A stretch of DNA of 20,252 bases, from positions 1 to 20,252 of the forward strand of contig CAZBAK010000030.1 of assembly GCA_964489715.1 (NCBI GenBank). Reading direction: 5' to 3'. A program made the translations under genes and the position numbers. Numbering within the stretch: the first letter of the stretch is position 1; each line of letters opens with the position of its first letter. Of this stretch, positions 7,092-15,273 are shown piece after piece. The DNA comes from Tissierella_A sp964489715 (GTDB lineage: Bacteria; Bacillota; Clostridia; Tissierellales; Tissierellaceae). Under the pieces are notes generated by a model that was given only the letters and a program-made list of their open reading frames with translations, ran no database searches and was not told the origin of the DNA.

Positions 7092-7107
7092 CATAATAAT
7101 TATTATG
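7092..7107. repeat. Perfect 16-bp AT-rich palindrome before the P-II-like gene
   Basis: CATAATAATTATTATG is a perfect palindrome, adjacent to the ribosome binding site of the gene at 6732-7073. It could be an operator or chance in AT-rich DNA. Confidence 0.35.
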
Positions 7108-7361
7108 TTTATATCTTTTTTAGATATTAAAGCTATAACTCTCTAGTCACCCTAGTTAACCTATACCCTAATTTAAAATCTTATATCTTCAAAAGCTTTA
7201 ATTATAAGGCATATAAGACAATATAAGCTAATAGAATTTTTAACTTAAGCCATAAATCTAAAGTTTTTATGCCTATTATAACTTTATTCTCTCTATCTAT
7301 TATAGTCCATATAGGGAAAATATCAAAATTTTAAATTTATATATAGAATAAATTGGCTTAA
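7108..7361. other. Gene-free intergenic stretch before the P-II/antiporter cluster
   Basis: With the palindrome and hairpin at its edges, this forms a 346-base gap (7074-7419) between the antiporter cluster and the RraA-like gene. It is very AT-rich and no convincing coding frame with a ribosome binding site is visible. The promoter of the P-II-like gene must lie here; TATAAT occurs on the minus strand near 7190, but no good -35 at the right distance was found. No riboswitch-like conserved motif was recognised. Confidence 0.5.
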
Positions 7362-7406
7362 ATATAGGCAGGACAAGTTTATCCTCTAAACTTGTCCTGC
7401 CTATAT
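7362..7406 (-). terminator. Long perfect hairpin closing the catabolic operon
   Basis: A 20-bp perfect stem (7362-7381 with 7387-7406) around the 5-base loop TCCTC, 13 bases after the stop of the RraA-like gene. The stem is long and GC-richer than its surroundings, but the minus strand continues as TTTAAGCC, so the T-tract is weak. It is likely a terminator and also a 3'-end stabiliser. Confidence 0.7.
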
Positions 7407-7419
7407 CTCTTTCCAACTT

Positions 7420-8076
7420 TTATTTAAATTTTTTTAATTCATTTATATAGTCAATAACATTAGAATCTATTAGATTATCAATATTGATCTTTGCAAACCC
7501 ACCATTTTTAAAATGCTCTCTTAACTCAACTTCTCTATTTACAGAAACTTCCGCCTTTGATAGAAGTTCTTCTGCTAATTCCTCAGGAAAAACTATTACT
7601 CCATCAGCATCTCCAAATACTATATCTCCCTGTCTTACATGTACTCCTGAACAGTTAATTGGAGAACCATGAGATCCTGACACTCCTAGGACATTTGTAG
7701 TAACTGCTGATATGCCTGTAGCAAATACAGGAATATCTAACTCTTCTATGGCTAGTGAGTCAGTTGCTGGCCCATCTATAACTATACCATTGTATCCTTG
7801 AGATTGTGCCAATAAGGCCACCATCTCTCCTACACATGCAAAAGTCTCGTCTCCCCCTCTATCTATTACTATGACAGAGCCTTTAGGAGCAGTTTTAAGC
7901 GCTTGATATAAGGCTGCCGAGTCTTTGCCTATGAGCCTAACCGGATAGGCGGGTCCAACCATTTTAGAGTATTTATTCAAGGGTTTCATCTTAGGGCTCA
8001 TAAATCCACCTTCTATATAGTGTCCTATAGTAGCAGGATCAACCTTTTTAAATCTTTTTATCATCTTTTCATCCAT
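7420..8076 (-). CDS. RraA-like / HMG-aldolase-fold protein lacking the catalytic Arg
   Basis: 218 residues of the RraA superfamily, which includes class II 4-hydroxy-4-methyl-2-oxoglutarate/4-carboxy-4-hydroxy-2-oxoadipate aldolases that release pyruvate, and the RNase E inhibitor RraA. Family landmarks are GSVIVIDRGGDE (66-77), GEMVALLAQSQGYNGIVIDG (83-102), PVFATG (116-121) and the C-terminal GDADGVIVFP (155-164). In active aldolases the helix after the VxDG strand begins with Arg-Asp; here the residues are Thr105-Asp106 (GPATDSL), so the catalytic Arg is missing. It is the last gene of the operon, 28 bases after the Nit hydrolase gene, with a GGAGA ribosome binding site. It may be a decarboxylase, an altered lyase, or non-catalytic. 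Confidence 0.82.
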   Translation of the reverse strand: MDEKMIKRFKKVDPATIGHYIEGGFMSPKMKPLNKYSKMVGPAYPVRLIGKDSAALYQALKTAPKGSVIVIDRGGDETFACVGEMVALLAQSQGYNGIVIDGPATDSLAIEELDIPVFATGISAVTTNVLGVSGSHGSPINCSGVHVRQGDIVFGDADGVIVFPEELAEELLSKAEVSVNREVELREHFKNGGFAKINIDNLIDSNVIDYINELKKFK

Positions 8077-8104
8077 ATTTATCTCTCCTATTTAAAAGTT
8101 CAGC

Positions 8105-8932
8105 CTATTTAGCAATAACGTCATAGATATCTGATCTTCTATTTTTTAGTGATGGAATTTTCGATCTAATCTTATCTAGATAATCTAAATCAATCTCTGC
8201 TATTGTTACTCCAGGTTCATCCTTGGACTTAGCAATTACCGTTCCCCATGGATCCACTACCATACTGTTACCAAAAGCTGTAAACTTAGTCTTCTCTCCA
8301 ATTTGTCCCGCAGCTACTATATAGCAGCCGTTTTCTATGGCACGTGTTCTAAGTATTGGCTCCCAGTGATCTTTTCCAGTAGGCACTGTAAAGCTGGCAG
8401 GAGTGAATATTATTTCTGCTCCATTTAAAGCTAGTAGTCTAAATAGCTCTGGGAATCTAATATCATAGCATATTGTAAAGCCTAGATTACCATATTCTGT
8501 ATCAATATTAACTATGTCAGATCCAGGTTTTATTCTGTCAGACTCAGCAGTAATTGTACCATCTGGAAGAGTTACATCAAAGGTATGTAGTTTTCTATAA
8601 CTTGCTATGATCTTACCCTTATTGTCAATCATAACAGTAGTGTTATAAAACTTTTCATCCCCCTCTATAATTTCCGGCATACTACCTCCATGAATATATA
8701 TATCATGTTCCTTTGCCTTCTCCATTAAAAATTCAGTAGAGTAGCCTGGTATTTCTTCAGCATTTCCACCTTCACCAATATTATCTCCTACAATATTCAT
8801 TACTTCTGGTAGAGAAATAATCTTTGCACCTTTTTCAGCTGCAATATCAATATATTTTCCAATTGTATCTAAATTTTCTTTTTTATTATTTTGAGTATCT
8901 AATTGTATCAATGCTACATTAAATTTTCTCAT
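8105..8932 (-). CDS. Carbon-nitrogen hydrolase, Nit/omega-amidase-like
   Basis: 275 residues, a single nitrilase-superfamily domain. The catalytic triad is visible: Glu43 (SLPEVMN), Lys114 (SYRKLHTFDV) and Cys155 (FTICYDIRFPEL). The CYDIRFPELFR motif and the length resemble Nit1/Nit2 proteins, which hydrolyse terminal amides such as 2-oxoglutaramate or deaminated glutathione to the acid and ammonia. It should be cytosolic. It starts 17 bases after the oppF-like gene with an AGGAGG ribosome binding site. In this operon it probably removes an amide nitrogen from the imported compound or its breakdown product. True nitrilase activity on nitriles is less likely on motif grounds; the substrate is not determinable. 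Confidence 0.9.
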   Translation of the reverse strand: MRKFNVALIQLDTQNNKKENLDTIGKYIDIAAEKGAKIISLPEVMNIVGDNIGEGGNAEEIPGYSTEFLMEKAKEHDIYIHGGSMPEIIEGDEKFYNTTVMIDNKGKIIASYRKLHTFDVTLPDGTITAESDRIKPGSDIVNIDTEYGNLGFTICYDIRFPELFRLLALNGAEIIFTPASFTVPTGKDHWEPILRTRAIENGCYIVAAGQIGEKTKFTAFGNSMVVDPWGTVIAKSKDEPGVTIAEIDLDYLDKIRSKIPSLKNRRSDIYDVIAK

Positions 8933-8949
8933 TCTTTAAACCTCCTATT

Positions 8950-9912
8950 TTATAAGTTGTTGATCTCTTTCACAAAATGACAGGCTACAAAATGATCTTC
9001 TCTGGCCTCAATTAGTGGTGGGTCTTCTTCTAAACATATTCCTTGAACATATTCACATCTAGTAGCAAACCTGCATCCAGGAGTAACATTAATTGGAGAA
9101 GATATCTCTCCCTTTAGGGGAACCTCTTCGATTTTTTTATCCAATGTTGGTACAGGTACAGCAGCCAATAATGCCTTGGTATAAGGATGAAGTCTATATT
9201 TAAATATATCACTAGAACTTGCCTTTTCAATCATAACCCCTACATACATAACTAGTATATCATCAGATATATGCTTTACTACAGACATATCATGGGTTAT
9301 AAAGATATATGTTAATCCCATCTCTTCTTGCAAGTCTTGCATTAAATTTAGTATCTGTGCTTGGATAGATACATCAAGTGCAGATACTGGCTCATCACAT
9401 ACTATAAATTTTGGCTCTAACATTAGAGCTCTTCCGATTCCAATTCTCTGCCTTCTACCACCATCTAATTCATGAGGATAAGAGTTATATAATCTATCGG
9501 CTAAGCCAACAGTATCCATCATCTTAGCTATTTTTTTTCTATATTCTTCTCCATTTTTAACTTCTTTATAGATCTTTAAAGGTTCACCAATAATTTCACT
9601 TACTGTCATACGAGGATTTATAGATGAATACGGATCCTGAAATATCATCTGCATATCTTTTTTATATTTCTTCATTTCTCTTTTATTTACATTTGTTATA
9701 TCCTTGCCTTCAAAGAGTATTTGCCCTGAAGTAGGTTGGTGTAGTCTAAGTATAGCTCTACCCAGTGTGGATTTACCACATCCAGACTCTCCCACTACTC
9801 CTAGAGTCTTACCTTTATCTATATTAAAGGATACACCATCAACAGCATGCAAGATTCCCTTTGATGTACTAAAGTGTTTTTTAAGATTTTTTATTTCCAA
9901 TAAGCTTTCCAT
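8950..9912 (-). CDS. oppF: Oligopeptide/dipeptide ABC transporter ATP-binding protein (OppF/DppF type)
   Basis: 320 residues. Walker A is GESGCGKST (41-49), the Q-loop FQDP is at 91-94, the signature is LDGGRRQR (149-156), a variant of LSGGQ common in OppF proteins, Walker B is FIVCDEP (169-175) and the switch histidine is H207. The C-terminal oligopeptide/dipeptide domain has GCRFATRCEYVQGIC and a final HFVAC, the cysteine pattern seen in Opp/Dpp ATPases that can bind an Fe-S cluster. It starts 22 bases after the oppD-like gene, with AGGAGG 5 bases from the ATG. It pairs with OppD to power import through the two permeases at 10968-12809. Confidence 0.93.
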   Translation of the reverse strand: MESLLEIKNLKKHFSTSKGILHAVDGVSFNIDKGKTLGVVGESGCGKSTLGRAILRLHQPTSGQILFEGKDITNVNKREMKKYKKDMQMIFQDPYSSINPRMTVSEIIGEPLKIYKEVKNGEEYRKKIAKMMDTVGLADRLYNSYPHELDGGRRQRIGIGRALMLEPKFIVCDEPVSALDVSIQAQILNLMQDLQEEMGLTYIFITHDMSVVKHISDDILVMYVGVMIEKASSSDIFKYRLHPYTKALLAAVPVPTLDKKIEEVPLKGEISSPINVTPGCRFATRCEYVQGICLEEDPPLIEAREDHFVACHFVKEINNL

Positions 9913-9934
9913 AACATCCTCCTATCAAATAATT

Positions 9935-10918
9935 TTATTCATAAAGTATACATCTCACAAAGTGTCCTTCTTCTACTTCAATCAAAGGTATTTTACCTTT
10001 TTTACATTTCTCCATAGCTTTTGGACATCTTGGTTCAAAGTAACAGCCTACAGGCAGATCAGAAGGGTCAGGCATTAGTCCTCGTATTGGATTTAGTCTT
10101 TCTATTTCTTCATTTATTTTTGGGATAGAATCAAATAGACCTACAGTATAGGGATGCTTAGTTGAATTATAGATATGTTCTAATGTTCCATATTCCACTA
10201 TTTCACCAGCATACATAATTGCTGCTTTTTCACATATTTCAGTTACAATTCCCAAATCATGGGTTATAAGTAAAAGTGAAGTATTGAAATCTTCCCTTAA
10301 ATTTCCTATAAGCTTTAAAACCTGCCTTTGAATTGTAACATCTAGGGCAGTAGTAGGCTCATCAGCTATTAATAAATCTGGATTACAAGCCAAGGCAATA
10401 GCTATAACCACTCTTTGTTTCATTCCTCCAGAGAACTGTATAGGATAGTCATTGAATCTTTGATAAGAAATTCCCACTAGCTCTAACATCTCTTGAGCCT
10501 TGGCTCTAGCCTCTTTTTTATCAAGCTTTTGATGTATCATTATAACTTCTGATATCTGTTCTCCTACTGTAAATACAGGATTTAAAGATGTCATGGGGTC
10601 TTGAAATATCATAGAAATCTTATTTCCTCTTATATCCCTTTTTTCTCTTTCGCTTAGGTCATTTAGATTTGTTCCATTAAATATTATTTCTCCATTGACA
10701 ATTTCTCCTGGTGGATCAGGTATTAATTGCATAATACCTAGAGCTGTTGTTGTTTTTCCAGCTCCTGTTTCACCTACTAAGGCTATGGACTCTCCTCTTT
10801 CAATGCTCAATGTAATATCATTAACAGCTTTAACTACTTCATCATCTGTTACATAGTGAACAGATAGATCTTTTATTTCTAATATATTGTCATTACCAAT
10901 ATTTTCCATATCTCTCAC
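9935..10918 (-). CDS. oppD: Oligopeptide/dipeptide ABC transporter ATP-binding protein (OppD/DppD type)
   Basis: 327 residues. Walker A is GETGAGKTT (49-57), the Q-loop FQDP is at 105-108, the signature is FSGGMKQR (162-169), Walker B is LLIADEP (182-188), and THDLG follows. The C-terminal region has CYFEPRCPKAMEKC and a final HFVRC, the Opp/Dpp cysteine pattern. The start is uncertain: GTG at 10918 has no ribosome binding site at a normal distance, and the ATG three codons later (10909) has only a close GAGAG; a good AAAGGAG at 10953-10959 is too far from either. It follows the oppC-like gene by 49 bases and is part of the import unit. Confidence 0.92.
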   Translation of the reverse strand: MRDMENIGNDNILEIKDLSVHYVTDDEVVKAVNDITLSIERGESIALVGETGAGKTTTALGIMQLIPDPPGEIVNGEIIFNGTNLNDLSEREKRDIRGNKISMIFQDPMTSLNPVFTVGEQISEVIMIHQKLDKKEARAKAQEMLELVGISYQRFNDYPIQFSGGMKQRVVIAIALACNPDLLIADEPTTALDVTIQRQVLKLIGNLREDFNTSLLLITHDLGIVTEICEKAAIMYAGEIVEYGTLEHIYNSTKHPYTVGLFDSIPKINEEIERLNPIRGLMPDPSDLPVGCYFEPRCPKAMEKCKKGKIPLIEVEEGHFVRCILYE

Positions 10919-10967
10919 ACGATATAATAAATTCTTATTTTACTATATCTTCTCCTTTCTATAAGTA

Positions 10968-11843
10968 CTAATTTTTAAGTTTTGGATCCAGAGCATCTCT
11001 TAGTCCATCACCAAACAAATTAAATGAAAGTACTGATAAAACTATTCCAAGTCCAGGGAAGGTTACCACAAACCAATAGTCTCTTATATATGGTCTACCT
11101 GCTGAAAGCATAGATCCCCATTCAGGTGTAGGAGGTGCTACTCCTAATCCTATAAAGCTAAGTGATGCAGCTGATAAAATAGATATGGCTATACTTAAAG
11201 TTGCCTGTACAATAATAGGTGCCATACAGTTTGGTAGTATATGCCTTGTAATAATTCTAAAATCGCTTGCACCAATTGACCTAGCAGCCTCTACATATTC
11301 TTCTTCTTTTTCAGAAAGTATAGAGGCCCTTACTATTCTGGCAAACTCTGGTATGGTTCCGATACCTATGGCTATAATTAGATTTATAAAACTATTTCCA
11401 AGCATGGCAACTATTGACATAGCCAATAGGATATTTGGTATAGCCAGCATTATATCAATAAATCTCATTATAAAGTTGTCAATCCGTCCTCCATAAAATC
11501 CAGATATAGAACCTAGCGTAGTACCTACTATAGATGAAATGGAAACAGATACAATTCCAATAATCAAAGAAATACGTGCTCCATAGATTACTCGACTAAA
11601 AATATCTCTACCATAGTCATCAGTTCCAAATAAATGGTCACTTGAAGGTGCCACCAATCTATTGGCTAAATCCTGCTCGTCTATTCCATAAGGTGCAATA
11701 ACAGAAGGTATAATTGCACAAATTATCAATAATAGTATGAAAATTAAGCCTACTACAGCATTTTTATTTTTTATAAATCTTCTAAAAACATCTTTAAACT
11801 TACTATTTTTTCTTCTTGTTTTTGTTTGAACTCCTACTTCCAT
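10968..11843 (-). CDS. oppC: Oligopeptide ABC transporter permease (OppC/DppC type)
   Basis: 291 residues with a cytosolic N-terminus, a first membrane segment near residues 29-52, then the OppC hallmark GTDDYGRDIFSRVIYGARIS (93-112) and several more membrane segments. The ATPase-coupling EAA loop reads EYVEAARSIGASDFRIITRH, followed by ILPNCMAPI. The C-terminus is LSFNLFGDGLRDALDPKL, typical of OppC. The ATG directly follows the stop of the oppB-like gene, using GAGGAGG inside the end of that gene, so translation is coupled. It forms the channel together with OppB. Confidence 0.94.
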   Translation of the reverse strand: MEVGVQTKTRRKNSKFKDVFRRFIKNKNAVVGLIFILLLIICAIIPSVIAPYGIDEQDLANRLVAPSSDHLFGTDDYGRDIFSRVIYGARISLIIGIVSVSISSIVGTTLGSISGFYGGRIDNFIMRFIDIMLAIPNILLAMSIVAMLGNSFINLIIAIGIGTIPEFARIVRASILSEKEEEYVEAARSIGASDFRIITRHILPNCMAPIIVQATLSIAISILSAASLSFIGLGVAPPTPEWGSMLSAGRPYIRDYWFVVTFPGLGIVLSVLSFNLFGDGLRDALDPKLKN

Positions 11844-12809
11844 TTATGATACCTCCTCAGTTGTAACTTTTTTTGCAACTGATGAATACTGTGATCTTAT
11901 TCTTGGGTCAATAAAGGCATATAATATATCAATTATAAGATTAACTACTATCATTACAAAAGCTATAAATAATATTCCACCTTGAACCATAGGATAATTT
12001 TTTATCTTTATTGCATCAACCATCAGTTTTCCTAAACCAGGAATTGAAAATATAGTTTCAGTTAATACAGCTCCACCTAATTGACGACCAAATACAAGTC
12101 CTATAGTAGTAATAATTGGAATAAGAGCATTTCTCAATGCATGATGCAAGATTACTACAGATTCCTTAGTACCCTTTGCTCTTGCAGTACGAATATAGTC
12201 TTGTCTTATTACCTCTAGCATACTAGATCTGGTTATTCTCATTATTCTAGCTGCAGCATTAAATCCTAGGGCTATTGTAGGAAGTACCCAGTGAGCTGGT
12301 GTACTAAAACCAGATGGTGGTAGCCATTTGAGATTTACTGAAAATATAATAATTAAGATCATCCCTAGCCAGAAGGCGGGCGTTGCTATACCAACCAAAG
12401 ACAAGGGGGTGACAATTGTATCAAACCATGAATAGGGTTTAATAGCAGATATTATTCCCACTCCTATACCAACAATTGTAGCAAATATAATAGACATTAA
12501 GGCTAGTTGAAAAGTTGTAGGAAACCTATCTAATATTTCTATTGTAACTGGCCTTTTTGTAACATAAGACGTTCCTAAATCTCCCTTAGTCACTACTTTT
12601 TTCATATAATTTACATACTGAGTGAAAAACGGCTTATCTAAACCATGTTCTTCATTAAATATCTGTTTATCACTCTCTGTAGCCATATCACCTAAGACCA
12701 TATCAGCTGGTTCTCCTGGTGAAAAATACATCATAGTAAATATAATAAAAGTTACTCCTATAAGAACCGGGATCATAGTTAAAATTCTTTTTCGAATATA
12801 TCTAATCAA
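11844..12809 (-). CDS. oppB: Oligopeptide ABC transporter permease (OppB/DppB type)
   Basis: 321 residues. The N-terminus is IRYIRKRILTMIPVLIGVTF, followed by a conserved first membrane segment, then the extracytoplasmic part and five further segments. The EAA loop reads DYIRTARAKGTKESVVILHH, followed by ALRNALIPI. The start is TTG (12807-12809) with GGAGGG 7 bases upstream; an ATG sits directly against that ribosome binding site but is out of frame and stops after four codons, so it is not the start. It lies 68 bases after oppA, with a strong hairpin between, so permease expression may be set lower than that of the binding protein. Confidence 0.94.
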   Translation of the reverse strand: MIRYIRKRILTMIPVLIGVTFIIFTMMYFSPGEPADMVLGDMATESDKQIFNEEHGLDKPFFTQYVNYMKKVVTKGDLGTSYVTKRPVTIEILDRFPTTFQLALMSIIFATIVGIGVGIISAIKPYSWFDTIVTPLSLVGIATPAFWLGMILIIIFSVNLKWLPPSGFSTPAHWVLPTIALGFNAAARIMRITRSSMLEVIRQDYIRTARAKGTKESVVILHHALRNALIPIITTIGLVFGRQLGGAVLTETIFSIPGLGKLMVDAIKIKNYPMVQGGILFIAFVMIVVNLIIDILYAFIDPRIRSQYSSVAKKVTTEEVS

Positions 12810-12832
12810 AGTTCATCCCTCCTAATTATGTA

Positions 12833-12865
12833 ACAAAAGGAATAAAATAATTTTATTCCTTTTGT
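12833..12865 (-). terminator. Stem-loop between oppA and oppB (leaky terminator or mRNA stabiliser)
   Basis: A 33-base perfect inverted repeat centred at 12849: ACAAAAGGAATAAAAT and its complement. The physical hairpin would be about 14 bp. On the minus strand it is followed by TACATAA, not a T-tract, so read-through into oppB is expected. Such a structure after the binding-protein gene commonly makes oppA mRNA more abundant than the downstream genes; that role is inferred. Confidence 0.65.
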
Positions 12866-12877
12866 CATTTTATAAAA

Positions 12878-14413
12878 TTATTCGTAAACTACTATGTCTT
12901 GTAAATCCATTTGATAAAGTGGATCAATTTCAAATCCTTCTACCTTATCACTTACTCCAAATATAACAGGAGTATAAGCTAAAGGAATAGTATATCTAAT
13001 TTCATATAAATATTCTTGTATTTCTTCATAAGCTTCTGCTCTTTTTTCATTGTCATATATAGTCATTGCTTCACTTAACATAGCGTCAAGCTTGTCATCA
13101 TTTGATGCGATTTTATCACCAAATTCAGAATCATATATTATTAAAATATTTGAAGGTTCATTTGCATTACCAGCTCTAAGACCAGCTTGGAATTCATTTC
13201 CTTGTGCTGTATATGTTGATGAATCCATTTGGAAGAATTCTAATTCAACACCTATTTCTCCCCACATATTTTGAATGATCTCAGCTATATTTCTATCAAT
13301 TTCTCTGTCTTCATAGTTGAACTTTAACTTTAGTCCATCTTCATATCCTGCTTTTTTCATAAGCTCCTTAGCCTTATCTAAATCATATGGCATAACTCCA
13401 AGTTCCTTAAAGCCAAATACATTTGAAGGATACATACCAGTAGCAGGCTTTGCTGTTCCAGAGTATATAGCTTCAACTATAGCTTCTTTATCTAATGCAT
13501 AGGATAAAGCATATCTAACATCTTCATCAGCTAAGGCTTCATCTTGCATGCTAAAAGTAGCTAGCATGTATCTATTTGATTCACCCATTACTATACTAGC
13601 ATTTTCTAGTTCTTCAACTCTCTCTACATCAATACCATCCACATCATAAATTATATCTACTCCACCAGTTTCTAATTCTATTACTCTATTAGCTCCTTCA
13701 GGAATAATTTTAAATACTAGATTTTCTGTCTTTGCAGGCTCTCCCCAGTAATCTTCATTTCTTACTAATCTTATTTCAGAACCTGATGACCACTCTTCAA
13801 GCTTATATGGTCCAGAACCTACAGGATTTCTAGCATGTTCTGCAACTCCCATTTCTTCAACAGCCTCTTTAGATACAATTCCTCCCCTACCACCAGATAA
13901 TGTGTTGAAAACAGGTGCATAAGGTTCAGTAAATTTAATTTGAACAGTATAATCGTCTACGATCTTTGAATTCTCAGGATCAAAAAATTTAAATGTTGAT
14001 GCTGAAATTGGATCATCTAAACCACGTTGAATTGTAAACAATACATCTTCTGCTGTAAATTGTGCACCATTTGTAAATTTAACATCATCTCTTAACTTCA
14101 TCTCTAGTGTTAAATCATCTAGAAACTCCCACTCTGTAGCAAGTCTAGGTTCAACAGATCCATCAGCATTTTCATGTACTAATTTATCAGATATCATTCT
14201 TTGAACCATCCAGTTGCTAGCTCTGTTTTGTGACTGTGGATCCATAGTAGCCAAATCTTCCCATACTCCTATGGTCAATGTATCCTTTGTTATCTTTTCT
14301 CCATTTGAATCTTCTGTTGCAGCACCATTGTCAGCTCCATTATTGCCGCAACCTACTGCAAATATTGATACAACTAAAAGCATCAATATTATACCCATAT
14401 ACTTTTTTCTCAT
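12878..14413 (-). CDS. oppA: Peptide/solute ABC transporter substrate-binding lipoprotein (SBP family 5, OppA/DppA type)
   Basis: 511 residues. A signal peptide with a KK N-terminus and hydrophobic core ends in a lipobox AVGC, so Cys22 should be lipidated and the protein anchored outside the membrane. An acidic linker follows, then the family 5 binding domain: TIGVWEDLATMDPQ near residue 46, EPRLATEWEF, FTAEDVLFTIQRGLDDP, and RNPVGSGPYKLEEW near 195-208. The ATG follows AGGAGG. It precedes oppB and follows the creatininase-family gene by 77 bases in the sigma-54 operon. It selects the imported compound. Family 5 proteins bind peptides, but also nickel, opines and glycosides, so 'peptide' is only the default. 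Confidence 0.93.
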   Translation of the reverse strand: MRKKYMGIILMLLVVSIFAVGCGNNGADNGAATEDSNGEKITKDTLTIGVWEDLATMDPQSQNRASNWMVQRMISDKLVHENADGSVEPRLATEWEFLDDLTLEMKLRDDVKFTNGAQFTAEDVLFTIQRGLDDPISASTFKFFDPENSKIVDDYTVQIKFTEPYAPVFNTLSGGRGGIVSKEAVEEMGVAEHARNPVGSGPYKLEEWSSGSEIRLVRNEDYWGEPAKTENLVFKIIPEGANRVIELETGGVDIIYDVDGIDVERVEELENASIVMGESNRYMLATFSMQDEALADEDVRYALSYALDKEAIVEAIYSGTAKPATGMYPSNVFGFKELGVMPYDLDKAKELMKKAGYEDGLKLKFNYEDREIDRNIAEIIQNMWGEIGVELEFFQMDSSTYTAQGNEFQAGLRAGNANEPSNILIIYDSEFGDKIASNDDKLDAMLSEAMTIYDNEKRAEAYEEIQEYLYEIRYTIPLAYTPVIFGVSDKVEGFEIDPLYQMDLQDIVVYE

Positions 14414-14490
14414 CTTTACTCTCCTCCTATAATTTAAGATTACTTTATATTAAACTAAAAAATCTAAATAGTGATTTTATAGCCTTAATA

Positions 14491-15234
14491 TCAACAATTA
14501 AATTCTTCCTTCATAAACTCAACTATTCTATCTACAGTTTTTTCTATAATAGCCTTGCCTTTTTCTGCACTTGCAATAGTTGGGTCTCCTAGTATACCAT
14601 TAGGTGTCTTATGACTAAATTCATGGTATGTTATTATATCTGGATATTTAGTATATTTAGGATCTAGCTCTACAAATTCTATTTTACTTTTATCCACATA
14701 TTCTGGGTGAAGATGCAGCATAATTGATGTACCACACTCACTGGCATGTCCATGTGCCATCCAACCTTGGTTTTCACATATATCTACAGTGTTTGGTTGG
14801 ACAAAACGCCACCAGTCTATCTGGGCACACTTGATATTCTTCTCTCTTTGATAGTCTCTAGCTATTTGTGAAATCATAGGCGTATTTCCTGCATGCATAT
14901 TTAAAAACATAAAGTTTTTATATCCCCACTTGATCATAGAATCTATGATATCTTTCATCATAGCAGAATATGTTTCTGGCTTGATAGTTATAGTTCCTGG
15001 AAACATATCCAAAGCTGCTGACTCTCCAACTTCTATCATAGGACCAATTATTGCATTGGTTTTCTCTGCTACCAATTCACTAACGGCCTTAGAAACTATT
15101 GAATCAGAAGCTAAGGGCATATGTGGTCCATAAACTTCTATGGCACCTCCAGGTATAATGACAGTATCACAAGTTTTACTAATTTCTTCAAATTCTTGCG
15201 AACTCATTTCTTTCATCCATTTTGTAGCCTTCAT
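14491..15234 (-). CDS. Creatininase-family amidohydrolase with altered metal site
   Basis: 247 residues from the preferred start. The creatininase family comprises metal-dependent enzymes that open cyclic amides or cleave amide-like bonds (creatininase, MftE-type peptidases and others). The metal-binding segment is GAIEVYGPHMPLASD (30-44), which aligns with the family pattern GSxExHGPHLPLxxD: Glu33 and Asp44 are kept, but the ligand histidine is Tyr35. The second region NMHAGN (112-117) matches the family NGHGGN, and GHASECGTS (162-170) matches HAGE-TS. The open frame reaches a TTG at 15252, but this would place the GAAGGAGA ribosome binding site inside the coding region; the ATG at 15234 is 8 bases from it. 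It lies between the CyuA-like and oppA genes. Substrate unknown. Confidence 0.86.
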   Translation of the reverse strand: MKATKWMKEMSSQEFEEISKTCDTVIIPGGAIEVYGPHMPLASDSIVSKAVSELVAEKTNAIIGPMIEVGESAALDMFPGTITIKPETYSAMMKDIIDSMIKWGYKNFMFLNMHAGNTPMISQIARDYQREKNIKCAQIDWWRFVQPNTVDICENQGWMAHGHASECGTSIMLHLHPEYVDKSKIEFVELDPKYTKYPDIITYHEFSHKTPNGILGDPTIASAEKGKAIIEKTVDRIVEFMKEEFNC

Positions 15235-15273
15235 AGTAATATTCTCCTTCAAAATTTATTTTATAAACCTATA

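Noticed and set aside
7108..7361. Riboswitch or T-box in the long gap upstream of the P-II-like gene
   Set aside because: No conserved aptamer core or T-box sequence was recognised; the stretch is plain AT-rich DNA with only weak structure.
8950..9912. Signature LDGGR instead of LSGGQ as a sign of an inactive ATPase
   Set aside because: This variant is common in functional OppF/DppF proteins and all other nucleotide-binding motifs are intact.
11640..11660. GGTGCCA within oppC, part of a possible -24 element
   Set aside because: There is no GC doublet at the required 12-base distance, and it lies inside a coding region.
14278..14592. Plus-strand open frame across the oppA/creatininase gap
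   Set aside because: Low-complexity leucine/tyrosine composition from AT-rich antisense DNA; it overlaps both real genes.
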